Source: Candidatus Sulfotelmatobacter sp.
GTDB lineage: Bacteria; Vulcanimicrobiota; Vulcanimicrobiia; Vulcanimicrobiales; Vulcanimicrobiaceae
Direction of reading: 5' to 3'
DNA length: 64,000 nucleotides
NCBI GenBank assembly: GCA_035504415.1
Contig: DATJRY010000011.1
Coordinates: 434,001 to 498,000 of the forward strand
Made by a program: the position numbers and the translations under genes. Shown piece by piece: positions 6,624 through 14,648 of this stretch (position 1 is its first letter; every line of letters starts with the position of its first letter). Under the pieces are notes generated by a model. It worked only from the letters and a program-made list of their open reading frames with translations. It was not told where the DNA came from and ran no database searches.

Positions 6624-8190
6624 CGTGTGGCTGTGCGGCCCCCCCGGCGCCGGCAAGTCGAGCGTCGCGCCGCTGCTGGCGGCGCTGCGCGGGCTCGACG
6701 CGGTCGACATCGACCGGCTGGTCGAGAACGAGGACGGCCGGCGCATCGTCGAGATCGTCGACCAGGAGGGCGAACCCGCGTTTCGCGCCCGCGAGCGCGC
6801 GGCCATCGCACGCGTCGCGATGCGCGGCGGCACCGTCGTCGCGCTCGGCGGCGGCGCGCTCGAGGACGAGGAGAACCGGCTCGCGATCGCGTCCAGCGGG
6901 TTGTTGGTCTTCCTGGACGCGTCGCTGGAGACGTGCAGCTTGCGCACCTCGCGCGAGGCCGGCCAGCGGCCGCTGCTGCGCGAGCAAGGCGCGCTGGCGC
7001 GCCTGCACGCCGGCCGGCGCGCACGCTATCTCGAAGCCGACCTGCGCGTGCGCGTCGACGGCATCTCGCCGGCCGGCGCGGCCGACGCCATCGACCGCGC
7101 GCTGCGCGAGGAGCGCGACGTGCGCGTTGCCGCCGCGAAGCCGTACGACGTCGCGATCGCACGCGATCTGCTCGACAAGCTGCCGCGCCGCGCGCATCCC
7201 GAGCCGGGCGGCCGGGTGCTGATCGTCGTCGACCGCCAGGTGCGCGACCTCGCCGCGCGCGTGCGCACCGCCTACGCCGACGCCGGCGTCGCCGCCGACG
7301 TCATCGAGGTCGACGCCGACGAGTCGCTCAAGTCGCTCGACGCGGTCGCGCACCTGTGGGACACGTTCGCCGCGCACCGGCTCGACCGCCGCGGCATCGT
7401 GGTCGGGATCGGCGGCGGGACGATCGGCGACGCGGTCGGCTTCGCCGCCGCGACGTTCCAGCGCGGCGTCCCGTTCGTCGCCGTCCCGACCACGCTGCTC
7501 AGCGCGGTCGACGCCGCGATCGGTGGCAAGACCGCGATCAACCTGAGCACCGGCAAGAACCTGGTCGGCACGGTGACCCAGCCGGCGCTGGTCGCGATCG
7601 TGCCGCAAGTCTTGCGGCGGTTGCCGCGGCGCGACGTCGTCTCGGGCTACGGCGAGATGCTCAAGTACGGTCTGGCGCTCGACGCCGTCCTCTACCGCGC
7701 GCTGCGCGAGGGCGAGGCCGCGCTGCTCGACGATCCGGCCAGCGCGATCGACGCCATCGCGCGCTGCGTCGAGCTGAAAGCCGAGATCGTCGCGCTCGAC
7801 GAGGAGGATCGCACCGGCGTGCGCGCGATCCTCAACTTCGGCCACACCGTCGGCCACGCGCTCGAAAAGGTCGCCGGCTACGGCACGCTGCGCCACGGCG
7901 AGGCGGTGATCGTCGGGATGCGCGCCGCGCTGGCGCTCTCGGTCGCGCGCGGCTACCTCGACGACGCGGCACGCACCGAGCCCGACGCCCACTTGGCGAC
8001 GCTGCCGATCCCCGACGATTGGCGCGCGCTCGATCCGAGCGCGGTCGTCGCCGCGACCGCCGGCGACAAGAAGCGCCACGCGCAGGGCACGCAGTTCGTC
8101 CTGCTCGACGCCATCGGCAGCTCGCGGCTGGACGACGGGGTCACCCCCGACGACGTGCGCGCCGCGCTGGCCGGTATCGGTCTGGGATGA
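6613..8190 (+). CDS. aroKB: Bifunctional shikimate kinase / 3-dehydroquinate synthase fusion
   Basis: This 525-residue fusion has two enzymes. Residues about 1-160 are shikimate kinase: P-loop GPPGAGKSS at 9-17, DIDRL near 33, GGGALEDEEN, and RPLL in the lid region. Residues about 165-525 are 3-dehydroquinate synthase: GGGTIGDAVGFAA, PTTLLSAVDAAIGGKTAIN, and zinc ligands in GYGEMLKYG, FGHTVGHALE and LRHGEAV. AroK-AroB fusions are known in other phyla, for example Thermotoga. Translation starts at GTG 6613, 11 bases before the aroC stop, and ends in an ATGA overlap with aroQ. Both active sites look complete, so both activities are expected. Confidence 0.95.
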   Translation: MPANVWLCGPPGAGKSSVAPLLAALRGLDAVDIDRLVENEDGRRIVEIVDQEGEPAFRARERAAIARVAMRGGTVVALGGGALEDEENRLAIASSGLLVFLDASLETCSLRTSREAGQRPLLREQGALARLHAGRRARYLEADLRVRVDGISPAGAADAIDRALREERDVRVAAAKPYDVAIARDLLDKLPRRAHPEPGGRVLIVVDRQVRDLAARVRTAYADAGVAADVIEVDADESLKSLDAVAHLWDTFAAHRLDRRGIVVGIGGGTIGDAVGFAAATFQRGVPFVAVPTTLLSAVDAAIGGKTAINLSTGKNLVGTVTQPALVAIVPQVLRRLPRRDVVSGYGEMLKYGLALDAVLYRALREGEAALLDDPASAIDAIARCVELKAEIVALDEEDRTGVRAILNFGHTVGHALEKVAGYGTLRHGEAVIVGMRAALALSVARGYLDDAARTEPDAHLATLPIPDDWRALDPSAVVAATAGDKKRHAQGTQFVLLDAIGSSRLDDGVTPDDVRAALAGIGLG

Positions 8191-8633
8191 AGATCCTCGT
8201 CGTCAACGGCCCCAACCTCAACCTGCTGGGCGAACGTGAGCCGGCGGTGTACGGGACGGCCACGCTCGCGGACCTCGAGCGCGCGATCCGCAAGCGCTGC
8301 AAGAAGTACGGCTGGAAGGTCAAGTTCTTCCAGTCCAACCACGAAGGCGCGATCATCGACGAGCTGCACGCGCGGCGCGCCTGGGCCGACGCGGTGCTGA
8401 TCAACCCCGCCGCGTTCACCCACTACTCGTGGGCGCTGCGCGACGCGATTCTCGCGATCCAGGTCCCGACGGTGGAAGTCCACCTCTCCGATCTCGATGC
8501 GCGCGCCGAGCGCGAGGAGTTTCGCCGCCTGTCGGTCGTGCGCGACGTCTGCGTCGCGCGCTTCACCGGCCGCGGCATCGACTCGTACCTCGACGCGCTC
8601 GACTTCCTCGTCGCGCCCACCGAAACACCGTGA
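8187..8633 (+). CDS. aroQ: 3-dehydroquinate dehydratase, type II
   Basis: The 148-residue enzyme dehydrates 3-dehydroquinate. It has the type II landmarks: [14 protein letters not shown] near residues 6-19, the active-site Tyr in VYG, the catalytic His in SNHEGAIID, and [15 protein letters not shown] followed by VEVHLSD. Length matches the dodecameric type II family. It overlaps aroKB by ATGA. With aroA, aroE, aroC and aroKB, the operon covers every shikimate step from DAHP to chorismate. DAHP synthase is not in this window. Confidence 0.96.
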   Translation: MKILVVNGPNLNLLGEREPAVYGTATLADLERAIRKRCKKYGWKVKFFQSNHEGAIIDELHARRAWADAVLINPAAFTHYSWALRDAILAIQVPTVEVHLSDLDARAEREEFRRLSVVRDVCVARFTGRGIDSYLDALDFLVAPTETP

Positions 8634-9595
8634 CCGCGCGCCGGCTCGGCCGCGAGGGACCCGCGGTCGGCCCGATCGCGCTGGGCTGCATGGGGATGTC
8701 GGAGTTCTACACGCCCGTCCCCGAGCGCGAGGCGATCGCGACCATCCATCGCGCGCTCGAGCTGGGCGTCACGCTGATCGACACCTCCGACATGTACGGC
8801 CGCGGCGAGAACGAGAAGCTGGTCGGCCGCGCGCTGCGCAACCGCCGCGAGCACGCGGTGCTGGCCACGAAGACGGGGATGCTGCGACGCGCCGACGACC
8901 CGTCCTGGCGCGGTCGCGACGGTCGCCCCGCGTACGTCCGCGCGGCGATCGACGCGTCGCTGCGGCGGCTGGGCGTCGACCACGTCGATCTGTACTATTT
9001 GCATCGCGTCGACCCGCAGGTGCCGATCGAAGAGACGGTCGGCGCGATGGCCGAGCTGGTGCGGGCCGGCAAAGTGCGCCGGCTCGGCCTCTCCGAGACG
9101 ACCGCCGATCAGCTGCGCCGCGCGGCCGCCGTCGCGCCGATCGCGGCGCTGCAGAGCGAGTACTCGTTGTTCACCCGCGACGTCGAACAGAACGGCGTGC
9201 TGGCCGCGGCGCGCGCGCTCGGCGTGACGCTGGTCGCCTACGCGCCGCTGGGCCGCGGGCTGCTCACCGGCGCCGTTCGCGAGACGGCAACGCTGGCCGA
9301 CGACGACCTGCGCCGGCGCGTCCCGCGCTTCGACGACGCCAACCTCGCGCACAACTTGGCCTTGGTCGACGCGCTGGCCGCGCTGGCGCGCGAACGCGGC
9401 TGCACGCCCGCGCAGCTGGCGCTGGCGTGGGTGCTGACGCAGGGCGAGGACGTCGTCGCGCTGCCCGGCTCCGAACGCGTCACGCACCTCGAGGAGAACG
9501 CGCGCGCGGCGGACGTCGTGCTCGACCCCGCGACGCTGGCCCGCATCGAGGCGGCACTCCCGCCGGGCGCGGCCGCCGGCGGACGGATTCGCTAG
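8630..9595 (+). CDS. Aldo/keto reductase
   Basis: This 321-residue NADPH-dependent oxidoreductase belongs to the voltage-channel-beta/YajO-like AKR group. The catalytic tetrad is visible as DTSDMYG (Asp, Tyr), ATKTG (Lys) and YYLHRVD (His). [10 protein letters not shown] near the N-terminus and GRGLLTG and [13 protein letters not shown] near the C-terminus are typical. GTG 8630 overlaps the aroQ stop, so it appears to be the last gene of the aro operon. A specific role in aromatic metabolism is not known from the sequence. It could simply be a passenger coupled to the operon. Confidence 0.9.
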   Translation: MTARRLGREGPAVGPIALGCMGMSEFYTPVPEREAIATIHRALELGVTLIDTSDMYGRGENEKLVGRALRNRREHAVLATKTGMLRRADDPSWRGRDGRPAYVRAAIDASLRRLGVDHVDLYYLHRVDPQVPIEETVGAMAELVRAGKVRRLGLSETTADQLRRAAAVAPIAALQSEYSLFTRDVEQNGVLAAARALGVTLVAYAPLGRGLLTGAVRETATLADDDLRRRVPRFDDANLAHNLALVDALAALARERGCTPAQLALAWVLTQGEDVVALPGSERVTHLEENARAADVVLDPATLARIEAALPPGAAAGGRIR

Positions 9596-10461
9596 ACGGC
9601 GGGCTCTGGCTGTACGGAGCCCGGGTCGTGTTCGTCCTCGGCACATGTGATTGATCCAGACGCTAAAGGATGTCCAGGAACAACGACCGGAGCAGCTCCG
9701 AACCCGCCTTCAATTCGAATCGGAAGCCTGTGCCATTTCTTCTCGAGAGCGTCCTCCTCGTTGGCTGGCGGCCAGGCTCCTTCGTCGGCTTGAACTCGCC
9801 AATAGAGCGCGTGTTCTCCCCAAGCACCATACACAAGAACGTAACCTATTGGGTGCGGCATAGCATCATTGAATATCTCAGCTTCGCCAAGGACGAATTC
9901 AGCTCCCCAGGCAGTGGGTCGCCTTATGATAGGGCCCTGCGCGAATTTCTCGCGCATCTCAAGGTTCTTAGACGTCATGACTTCGACAACCGCATTAGTG
10001 GCGGGGCGTCTACCGTTGTTAAGAACAGCAATATCGAGCCGAAGTTGTACGGGGGAAATATTTGATTGAATACCCACCCCGCTTCTCAGGCGGAGGACCG
10101 GCTTCTCTGAGATTAGACCGAAAGTGACGACTACATTTGGCTTCCTACTACGCTCAGTTTCTGCAATAGTCGCTTCGCGACGCGTTATTCTTAGCGTCTC
10201 GATCGTCGCGTCAAATTCTTTATTTGCAAGGTCAAGCGCGCTTTGAGCGAGGCTCGTCTGGGTTCGAGCTTCGGCTATTTGTCGGTTGGCGAGTTCTATC
10301 TGCTCATTTGCTATTTCTATCTGCTGATTGGCGAGGCCGATTTGCTTCTGAATCGCGGTTAACGCGCGCTGCCCAAAATATGCCGCCATCGCAGCTGCCG
10401 CTAGACTGAGGAGTGGTACAGCGTAGTTGAAGAACCAGCCAACCGCGATAGATGCCATCAT
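9592..10461 (-). CDS. Hypothetical membrane-anchored coiled-coil protein in a lower-GC patch
   Basis: The 289-residue protein is not recognised. It has one N-terminal membrane segment (about residues 8-32, [20 protein letters not shown]) and then a regular coiled coil with repeated QIxxANxQI units (about 40-70). A beta-rich cytoplasmic or periplasmic domain follows, with [38 protein letters not shown] and [18 protein letters not shown]. Its DNA is visibly poorer in G+C (about 50%) than neighbours and uses rarer A/T-ending codons, suggesting recent transfer. It sits exactly between two opposing gene ends, overlapping the reductase stop by 4 bases. The C-terminal 20 residues look like host-composition DNA. 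Confidence 0.75.
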   Translation of the reverse strand: MMASIAVGWFFNYAVPLLSLAAAAMAAYFGQRALTAIQKQIGLANQQIEIANEQIELANRQIAEARTQTSLAQSALDLANKEFDATIETLRITRREATIAETERSRKPNVVVTFGLISEKPVLRLRSGVGIQSNISPVQLRLDIAVLNNGRRPATNAVVEVMTSKNLEMREKFAQGPIIRRPTAWGAEFVLGEAEIFNDAMPHPIGYVLVYGAWGEHALYWRVQADEGAWPPANEEDALEKKWHRLPIRIEGGFGAAPVVVPGHPLASGSITCAEDEHDPGSVQPEPAV

Positions 10462-10464
10462 CCA

Positions 10465-11355
10465 CTAGTACGCATCGAGGGAAGCGTCGGCTTCGCTGAG
10501 ATCGGCGTCGAGCAGCGCGTGCAGCTGCGGGAGGAAGCGCGGCGCGGGACCGCCGCGCAGCTCGGGCTCGATGACGTCGTGCGAGATGCCGGCGCCGCGC
10601 AAGTGCAGCACGCGCACGCGCGCGGCGCCGGCGCGCCGCCACCGTGCGACGAGCCGGTCGATGGCACCGTTGTTGACGCCGGTCTCCCCGGCGTTACGAA
10701 CGATCTCGACGTCCCCGGCGGCCGGCGGCGCGCGGCGCGCGGCGGCGAACAGCTCGTGCGCCAGCGCGAGTCCCGCGCCCAGCGCGTCGGTCGAGTAGCG
10801 CGGATAGCCGTGCGGCGGGTCGCTGCGACCGCGATCGAACGGGTTCCACCACAGGAACAGCCGCGGCGCGCGCGCGAGCAGGCCGCGCAGCGCGCCGAGC
10901 CATGCCGAGGGGAACGGGCGAATACCGAGCAGCGGCGCGATCGCGATCGTGCGCGTCACGCGCGCATCCTGTTGCGCGAGGTACAGCGCCATGACGCCGC
11001 CCATGGAGAACCCGACCACCACGATCTCGTCGGCCAGCGCGGCCGCCGTGGCCACGATCCGCTGCGCCTGCGCGCGCAGCTCGTCGACGGTCAACCCCGC
11101 CAGCGCATCGGTCATCCGGTCCGCGTGGCCGTGGCGCGGCAGGCGCGGGATCAGCACGGTCTCGCCGCGCGCGTACCGTGCCTGCGCGAAGTCGCGCCAC
11201 GTTCGTGGACTGGCCGTCATGCCGTGCAGCAGCACGACGACGCGCCGCGTGCGGCCGCCGTGGGCGAGCAGCGTCGAGCGCATCTCCTCGCCCAGCAGAT
11301 GCTCCTCACCGGCATCGAGCGCGGCCAGCAGCGCAGCCGGATCGTCGGTCGTCAC
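10465..11355 (-). CDS. Alpha/beta hydrolase (serine esterase/lipase type)
   Basis: The 296-residue protein has the alpha/beta-hydrolase oxyanion motif LLHGMTASP near residues 42-50 and the nucleophile elbow VGFSMGGVMAL near 113-123. A late His is available in ISHDVIEPE for the triad. It resembles carboxylesterases and monoacylglycerol lipases more than haloalkane dehalogenases. GTG 11355 overlaps the stop of the upstream gene (GTGA), so it is translationally coupled to the Nudix cluster. No signal peptide is seen. Substrate unknown. Confidence 0.85.
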   Translation of the reverse strand: MTTDDPAALLAALDAGEEHLLGEEMRSTLLAHGGRTRRVVVLLHGMTASPRTWRDFAQARYARGETVLIPRLPRHGHADRMTDALAGLTVDELRAQAQRIVATAAALADEIVVVGFSMGGVMALYLAQQDARVTRTIAIAPLLGIRPFPSAWLGALRGLLARAPRLFLWWNPFDRGRSDPPHGYPRYSTDALGAGLALAHELFAAARRAPPAAGDVEIVRNAGETGVNNGAIDRLVARWRRAGAARVRVLHLRGAGISHDVIEPELRGGPAPRFLPQLHALLDADLSEADASLDAY

Positions 11356-11738
11356 ACGTTCGCCAGCGCGATCACCGCGAAGGCACGCTCGTCGGTGCGC
11401 ATGCTCTCCGCCGCCAGCGCGTCGCGCAACGCCTTGGCCGCCTCGTGCGCGTACGCCGTCGCCTCGGGCGTGCCGGTCCGCGCGATGGCGCTCGCGGCGA
11501 CGATCAAGTCGTCGACCGCGCGGGCGATGCCTTCGTGCATGGCGCGCTCGGCGTCGCGCTCGGCGATCCGCGTGCCGGCCGCGCCGCGGGCGAGCATCAG
11601 CACGTAGTCGAGCGCCGCCGCGGTCGCCATGATGCGATCGGCCTGCGCCCGGAAGGCCGGCACGTCGCCGAAATCGCGCGCCGCGGTGAGCAGCGCGCCC
11701 TGCAGCGCTACGACGCGTTGCGCGCGGTCAGCGCCCAC
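11352..11738 (-). CDS. Hypothetical small helical protein
   Basis: This is a 128-residue, Ala-rich, probably all-helical protein of unknown function. The body includes FRAQADRIMATAAALDYVLM and DAERAMHEGIARAVDDLIV. The frame stays open upstream inside the Nudix gene. GTG 11738 is the last plausible start and gives a 31-base overlap with that gene. No ATG, GTG or TTG lies between there and the Nudix stop, so an overlap is required. It also overlaps the downstream hydrolase start by 4 bases. The exact start is uncertain. Confidence 0.65.
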   Translation of the reverse strand: MGADRAQRVVALQGALLTAARDFGDVPAFRAQADRIMATAAALDYVLMLARGAAGTRIAERDAERAMHEGIARAVDDLIVAASAIARTGTPEATAYAHEAAKALRDALAAESMRTDERAFAVIALANV

Positions 11739-12235
11739 AGCACCGCTACCTGCGTCTTGCAATCTTGCAGCTCCCCACGTTGAATCTTGCTCCACAGCTC
11801 GTCGACGGGAAAGATACCGACCTCGATCTGCTCGTCGGGATCGGGATCGGTCGCGCCGATCTCGTACCCCTCGGCCCGGCAGAAGTGCAGCAGCTCGGTG
11901 CAAAAGCCGGGCGCCGAGTAGCCCGAGAAGAGATGCCGGACGTCGCGCGCCACGTAGCCGGTCTCCTCGCGCAGCTCGCGGCGCGCGGCGTCGACCGGGC
12001 TCTCGCCCGGATCCATCCCGCCGGCCACCGCCTCCCACGTCTCCCGTCCCACCGGGTGTCGATACTGCTTGACGAGCAGCATGGTGTCAGGGGTGGGCTG
12101 CACGATCACCACCACCGCGCCGCCGTGCTCGACGACCTCGACGTCGTGCGTGCCCCCGCTCGGGCTGGGCAGCGTGTCGACACGCAGGTTGACGACGCGG
12201 CCCTCGTAGACGCGGCGGGTCTTGCGGACGTCCAT
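11708..12235 (-). CDS. Nudix hydrolase, ADP-ribose pyrophosphatase-like
   Basis: The 175-residue protein carries a complete Nudix box, GGMDPGESPVDAARRELREE followed by TGYV, near residues 72-95, which coordinates Mg2+ for hydrolysis of nucleoside diphosphates linked to another moiety. The preceding VKQYRHPVGRETWEAVAG and following GYSAPGFCTELLHFC are typical of ADP-ribose and ADP-sugar pyrophosphatases (NudF type). It lies 4 bases downstream of the epimerase and leads into the two smaller genes. Housekeeping clearance of ADP-ribose is the likely role. Confidence 0.92.
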   Translation of the reverse strand: MDVRKTRRVYEGRVVNLRVDTLPSPSGGTHDVEVVEHGGAVVVIVQPTPDTMLLVKQYRHPVGRETWEAVAGGMDPGESPVDAARRELREETGYVARDVRHLFSGYSAPGFCTELLHFCRAEGYEIGATDPDPDEQIEVGIFPVDELWSKIQRGELQDCKTQVAVLWALTARNAS

Positions 12236-12239
12236 GCCG

Positions 12240-13115
12240 TCAGACGACGACGGAGTTGGCCAGCTCTTCGAGCAGCGTCGGACGATGCGGCGACCACCCC
12301 AGATCTCGTTCGGCTTTGCCGGCGTCGATCAGCTGGTCGGCGACGAGCGCATCGGCGAACGGTCCGAGCAGCGCGCGTCCCTCGTCGAGCGAGATCGAAG
12401 CGACCGCCGCGTCGACCCCGGCGGCGCGGGCGGCCGCGTTCGCGATCTCGCCGTACGGCACCGACGCGCCGCGCACCGCGTTGTAGACGCCGCGCGCGTC
12501 GCGATGGTCGACGAACAAGCCGTACAGCTCGCCCAGCGCGTCGTGCCGCACGGTCGGCCAACGGTTTTCGCCGTCGCCGACGATGCGCAGCGTCCCCGCG
12601 CGCGCCTGCTCGACCATCTGGCCCGGAATCCCGCCGCCGTCGCCGTACACGATCCCCGGCCGCACGACGATCGCGCGCAGCCGGCTGGCTTGCTCGAGGA
12701 CCAGCTGCTCGTGCGCCGGACGCCAGGCCACGATCGGCAGCGGCGTGAGCGGCGAGCTCTCGTCGAGGTGCGCGTCGCCGCGCGAGCCGTACACCCACAC
12801 GCCGCTGGTGTAGACGAAGGGACGACCCGGCGGCAGCGCGTCGAGCAGCACTTCGAGCGCGGCGCGTTCCAGCGCGACGCCCTCGCCGCTGTAGTCGAAC
12901 CCGCAGTGCAGGACGGCGTCGGCGTGCGCGGCCTCGGCGCGCAGCACGTCGAGCGACGCGAGCGAACCGCGTACCGGCTCCGCGCCGAGCGAACGCACCG
13001 TGCGTTCCGCTTCGTCGCTGCGCGCGAGGCCGCGCACGACGTGCGTGCGACGGCGCAGCTCGCGCACGACGCTTCGACCGATGAAACCCGTGGCCCCCGT
13101 GACCAAGACCGGCAT
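12240..13115 (-). CDS. NAD(P)-dependent sugar epimerase/dehydratase-like protein, atypical SDR
   Basis: The 291-residue extended-SDR fold protein has the Rossmann motif VTGATGFIG at residues 5-13, a DAVLHCGFDYSG segment, FVYTSGVWVYG and VVRPGIVYGDGGG. The usual active-site YxxxK is not seen. The corresponding stretch reads VAWRPAHEQLVLEQ, so it is probably an atypical SDR that binds NAD(P) without standard epimerase chemistry. It is 4 bases upstream of the Nudix gene and 1 base downstream of the small membrane protein, in one operon. Substrate unknown. Confidence 0.85.
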   Translation of the reverse strand: MPVLVTGATGFIGRSVVRELRRRTHVVRGLARSDEAERTVRSLGAEPVRGSLASLDVLRAEAAHADAVLHCGFDYSGEGVALERAALEVLLDALPPGRPFVYTSGVWVYGSRGDAHLDESSPLTPLPIVAWRPAHEQLVLEQASRLRAIVVRPGIVYGDGGGIPGQMVEQARAGTLRIVGDGENRWPTVRHDALGELYGLFVDHRDARGVYNAVRGASVPYGEIANAAARAAGVDAAVASISLDEGRALLGPFADALVADQLIDAGKAERDLGWSPHRPTLLEELANSVVV

Positions 13116-13116
13116 G

Positions 13117-13476
13117 TCAGCCTCCCGCGGCGCGCGGCCGCGCGATGATGGTGGTGATGTCGAAGACGACCGCGACTTCCGCCGCGGTGATGCAGGCGCG
13201 AATCGCCCAGTGCGGACCCCAGTCGATCGTCACCAGCGCGAGCGCGACGGCGACGCAGTACGCGACGCCCTTGGTAACGTCGGCGCGCACGGTGGGCGAG
13301 GCCGGATCGTAGGCGCGCCGGATCGCGAGCACCGTGGCGATCAGCGCGACCGCGAGCAGCAGCGTCCCGAACAGCCGGTTCGCGGCCAACAGGTGCAGTA
13401 CGGGTTGCGCGCCCGCCGCGATCAGAACGGCGATCAGCAGCAGCAACGCGATCTCGGGCAACCGGCGGTCCTTCAC
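13117..13476 (-). CDS. Hypothetical small integral membrane protein
   Basis: The 119-residue protein has three or four hydrophobic helices: EIALLLLIAVLIAAGA, LFGTLLLAVALIATVLA, GVAYCVAVALALVTIDW and the weaker ACITAAEVAVVFDITTI. No family is recognised. It begins with ATG 13476, divergent from the methyltransferase gene, and is followed at once by the epimerase gene. Confidence 0.7.
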   Translation of the reverse strand: MKDRRLPEIALLLLIAVLIAAGAQPVLHLLAANRLFGTLLLAVALIATVLAIRRAYDPASPTVRADVTKGVAYCVAVALALVTIDWGPHWAIRACITAAEVAVVFDITTIIARPRAAGG

Positions 13477-13535
13477 GACCGACGCTCTTCGGCCGCGAGG
13501 GCGGGGGTCCCCAGCGAGGCCGGGAAGGGCCCGGA

Positions 13536-14306
13536 GTGCCGACCCCGCTGAGCCCGCACAACCCGCGCATCGAGGCCGTCCGTGACCTGCGCACGCCCAA
13601 GGGCCGGCGCGCCGCCGGCCGGTTCGCGGCCGAGGGCCCCACCCTCTTGGAAGAGGCCCGTCGCAGCGGGACGCGTCCGTGCGAGATCTACCTCAGCGAA
13701 ACGGCGCTCGGTCGCTTCGACGCCGGGGTCTACGAAGCCGACGGCGTCCCGGTCCACGTCCTCCCCGACCGGGTCGCGGCCCGGCTCTCGGACGTCGAGA
13801 CGCCCAGCGGGATCGTCGCGGTGTTCGACCTGCCGGCCGCCGGGCCGGCCACGATCCTGGCTCGGCCGGGGCCGGTCCTGCTGCTGGCAGGGGTGAGCGA
13901 CCCCGGCAACGCGGGCACGCTGGTGCGCTCGGCCGAAGCGTTCGGCGCCGCCGGCGTGCTGTTCGGGCGCGGCGGCGCCGATCCGTTCGCGCCCAAGGTG
14001 GTGCGCGCGGCGATGGGCTCGATCTTCCGGCTGCCGGTCGCGGCGGTCGACGCCGACGAGTTGTTGGCGCTGGCGGCAGCAGCCGAGCGCCCAGTCGTGG
14101 CGACCGACCTCGACGGCGAGGACCTGCGCGTCGTGGGCATTCCGGCGAACGCCGTCGTTGCAATCGGGAACGAGCGGCGGGGCGTTCGCGACTGGCTGCC
14201 CCGCTGGGACCGCGCGGTGCGGATCCCGCAATGCGACACAACCGAGAGCTTGAACGCGGCGGTCGCCGGCAGCATCGTTCTCTACGAGTCCGCGCGTGTC
14301 AAGTAG
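13536..14306 (+). CDS. SpoU/TrmH-family RNA 2'-O-methyltransferase
   Basis: The 256-residue AdoMet-dependent enzyme methylates a ribose in rRNA or tRNA. The N-terminal substrate-binding domain (FAAEGPTLLEEA) is followed by the knotted SPOUT domain with its three motifs: GVSDPGNAGTLVRSAEAFGA near residues 118-137, AIGNERRGV near 209 and ESLNAAVAGSIVLYE near 236-250. A TrmH-like gene next to pheST is a common arrangement, as with ysgA in Bacillus. RlmB-like action on 23S rRNA is the best guess. Confidence 0.93.
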   Translation: MPTPLSPHNPRIEAVRDLRTPKGRRAAGRFAAEGPTLLEEARRSGTRPCEIYLSETALGRFDAGVYEADGVPVHVLPDRVAARLSDVETPSGIVAVFDLPAAGPATILARPGPVLLLAGVSDPGNAGTLVRSAEAFGAAGVLFGRGGADPFAPKVVRAAMGSIFRLPVAAVDADELLALAAAAERPVVATDLDGEDLRVVGIPANAVVAIGNERRGVRDWLPRWDRAVRIPQCDTTESLNAAVAGSIVLYESARVK

Positions 14307-14343
14307 TCTGTCAAGTCGCCGAAAAAGCCTTCTCTGTCAAGAC

Positions 14344-14372
14344 TTGGCGGCGTTTTCGGCCGGTGCTATACT
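14344..14372 (+). promoter_or_regulatory. Putative promoter of the pheST operon
   Basis: TTGGCG (14344-14349) and TATACT (14367-14372) are separated by exactly 17 bases in the gap after the methyltransferase gene. Transcription would start near 14379, giving a leader of about 270 bases before pheS that contains the YqzL-like frame and a hairpin. Confidence 0.65.
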
Positions 14373-14435
14373 CCGGCCACAGTCGTCGAAAACGACGCGC
14401 ACTCAACGCAGAACGGGAGAGGGACGGCCGACGCC

Positions 14436-14534
14436 ATGCGCACTTCCGAAGTCTTCTGGAAACTGTTCGCCACGACGGGCTCGGTCCGCGCATACTTGAT
14501 GTACCGGCATTTGCACCCCACGGCCACCGGCTGA
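14436..14534 (+). CDS. YqzL-like small protein in the pheS leader
   Basis: The 32-residue peptide reads MRTSEVFWKLFATTGSV and then RAYLMYRHLHPTATG. The pattern (F/W)xWK-F-xxTG-xxxxYL-(F/M)Y/K matches the YqzL-like family of very short Firmicutes proteins of unknown function. It is too short for most gene callers. It lies between the pheST promoter and a hairpin before pheS and contains two Phe, one Trp and two Tyr codons. It could therefore double as an attenuation peptide, like E. coli pheM. The protein-family match is from memory of the motif and the regulatory role is inference. Confidence 0.65.
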   Translation: MRTSEVFWKLFATTGSVRAYLMYRHLHPTATG

Positions 14535-14588
14535 GGCGGGTGCCGCGTCCCGAAGCGGACGCGCCCCTCTCGAGAACGAACTCGACGC

Positions 14589-14617
14589 ACGCCCGGTCCA
14601 CCACGGATCGGGCGTTT
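14589..14617 (+). terminator. Hairpin with short U-run before pheS, possible attenuator
   Basis: ACGCCCGGTCC (14589-14599) pairs with GGATCGGGCGT (14605-14615) in an 11-bp stem with a 5-base loop, followed by only two further T. It lies 55 bases after the YqzL-like stop and 33 bases before the pheS ATG. A second, smaller 7-bp hairpin (CGCGTCC/GGACGCG) lies between. The short U-run makes it a weak terminator; attenuation is possible but unproven. Confidence 0.45.
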
Positions 14618-14648
14618 CGCATGGACGGACGGATTGACGACGACTGGC

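Noticed and set aside
9592-10461. Insertion sequence or transposon in the lower-GC patch
   Set aside because: No transposase, terminal inverted repeats or target duplications are visible at the edges.
14535-14648. T-box or tRNA-like element before pheS
   Set aside because: The two hairpins lack T-box core sequence and no specifier loop could be identified.
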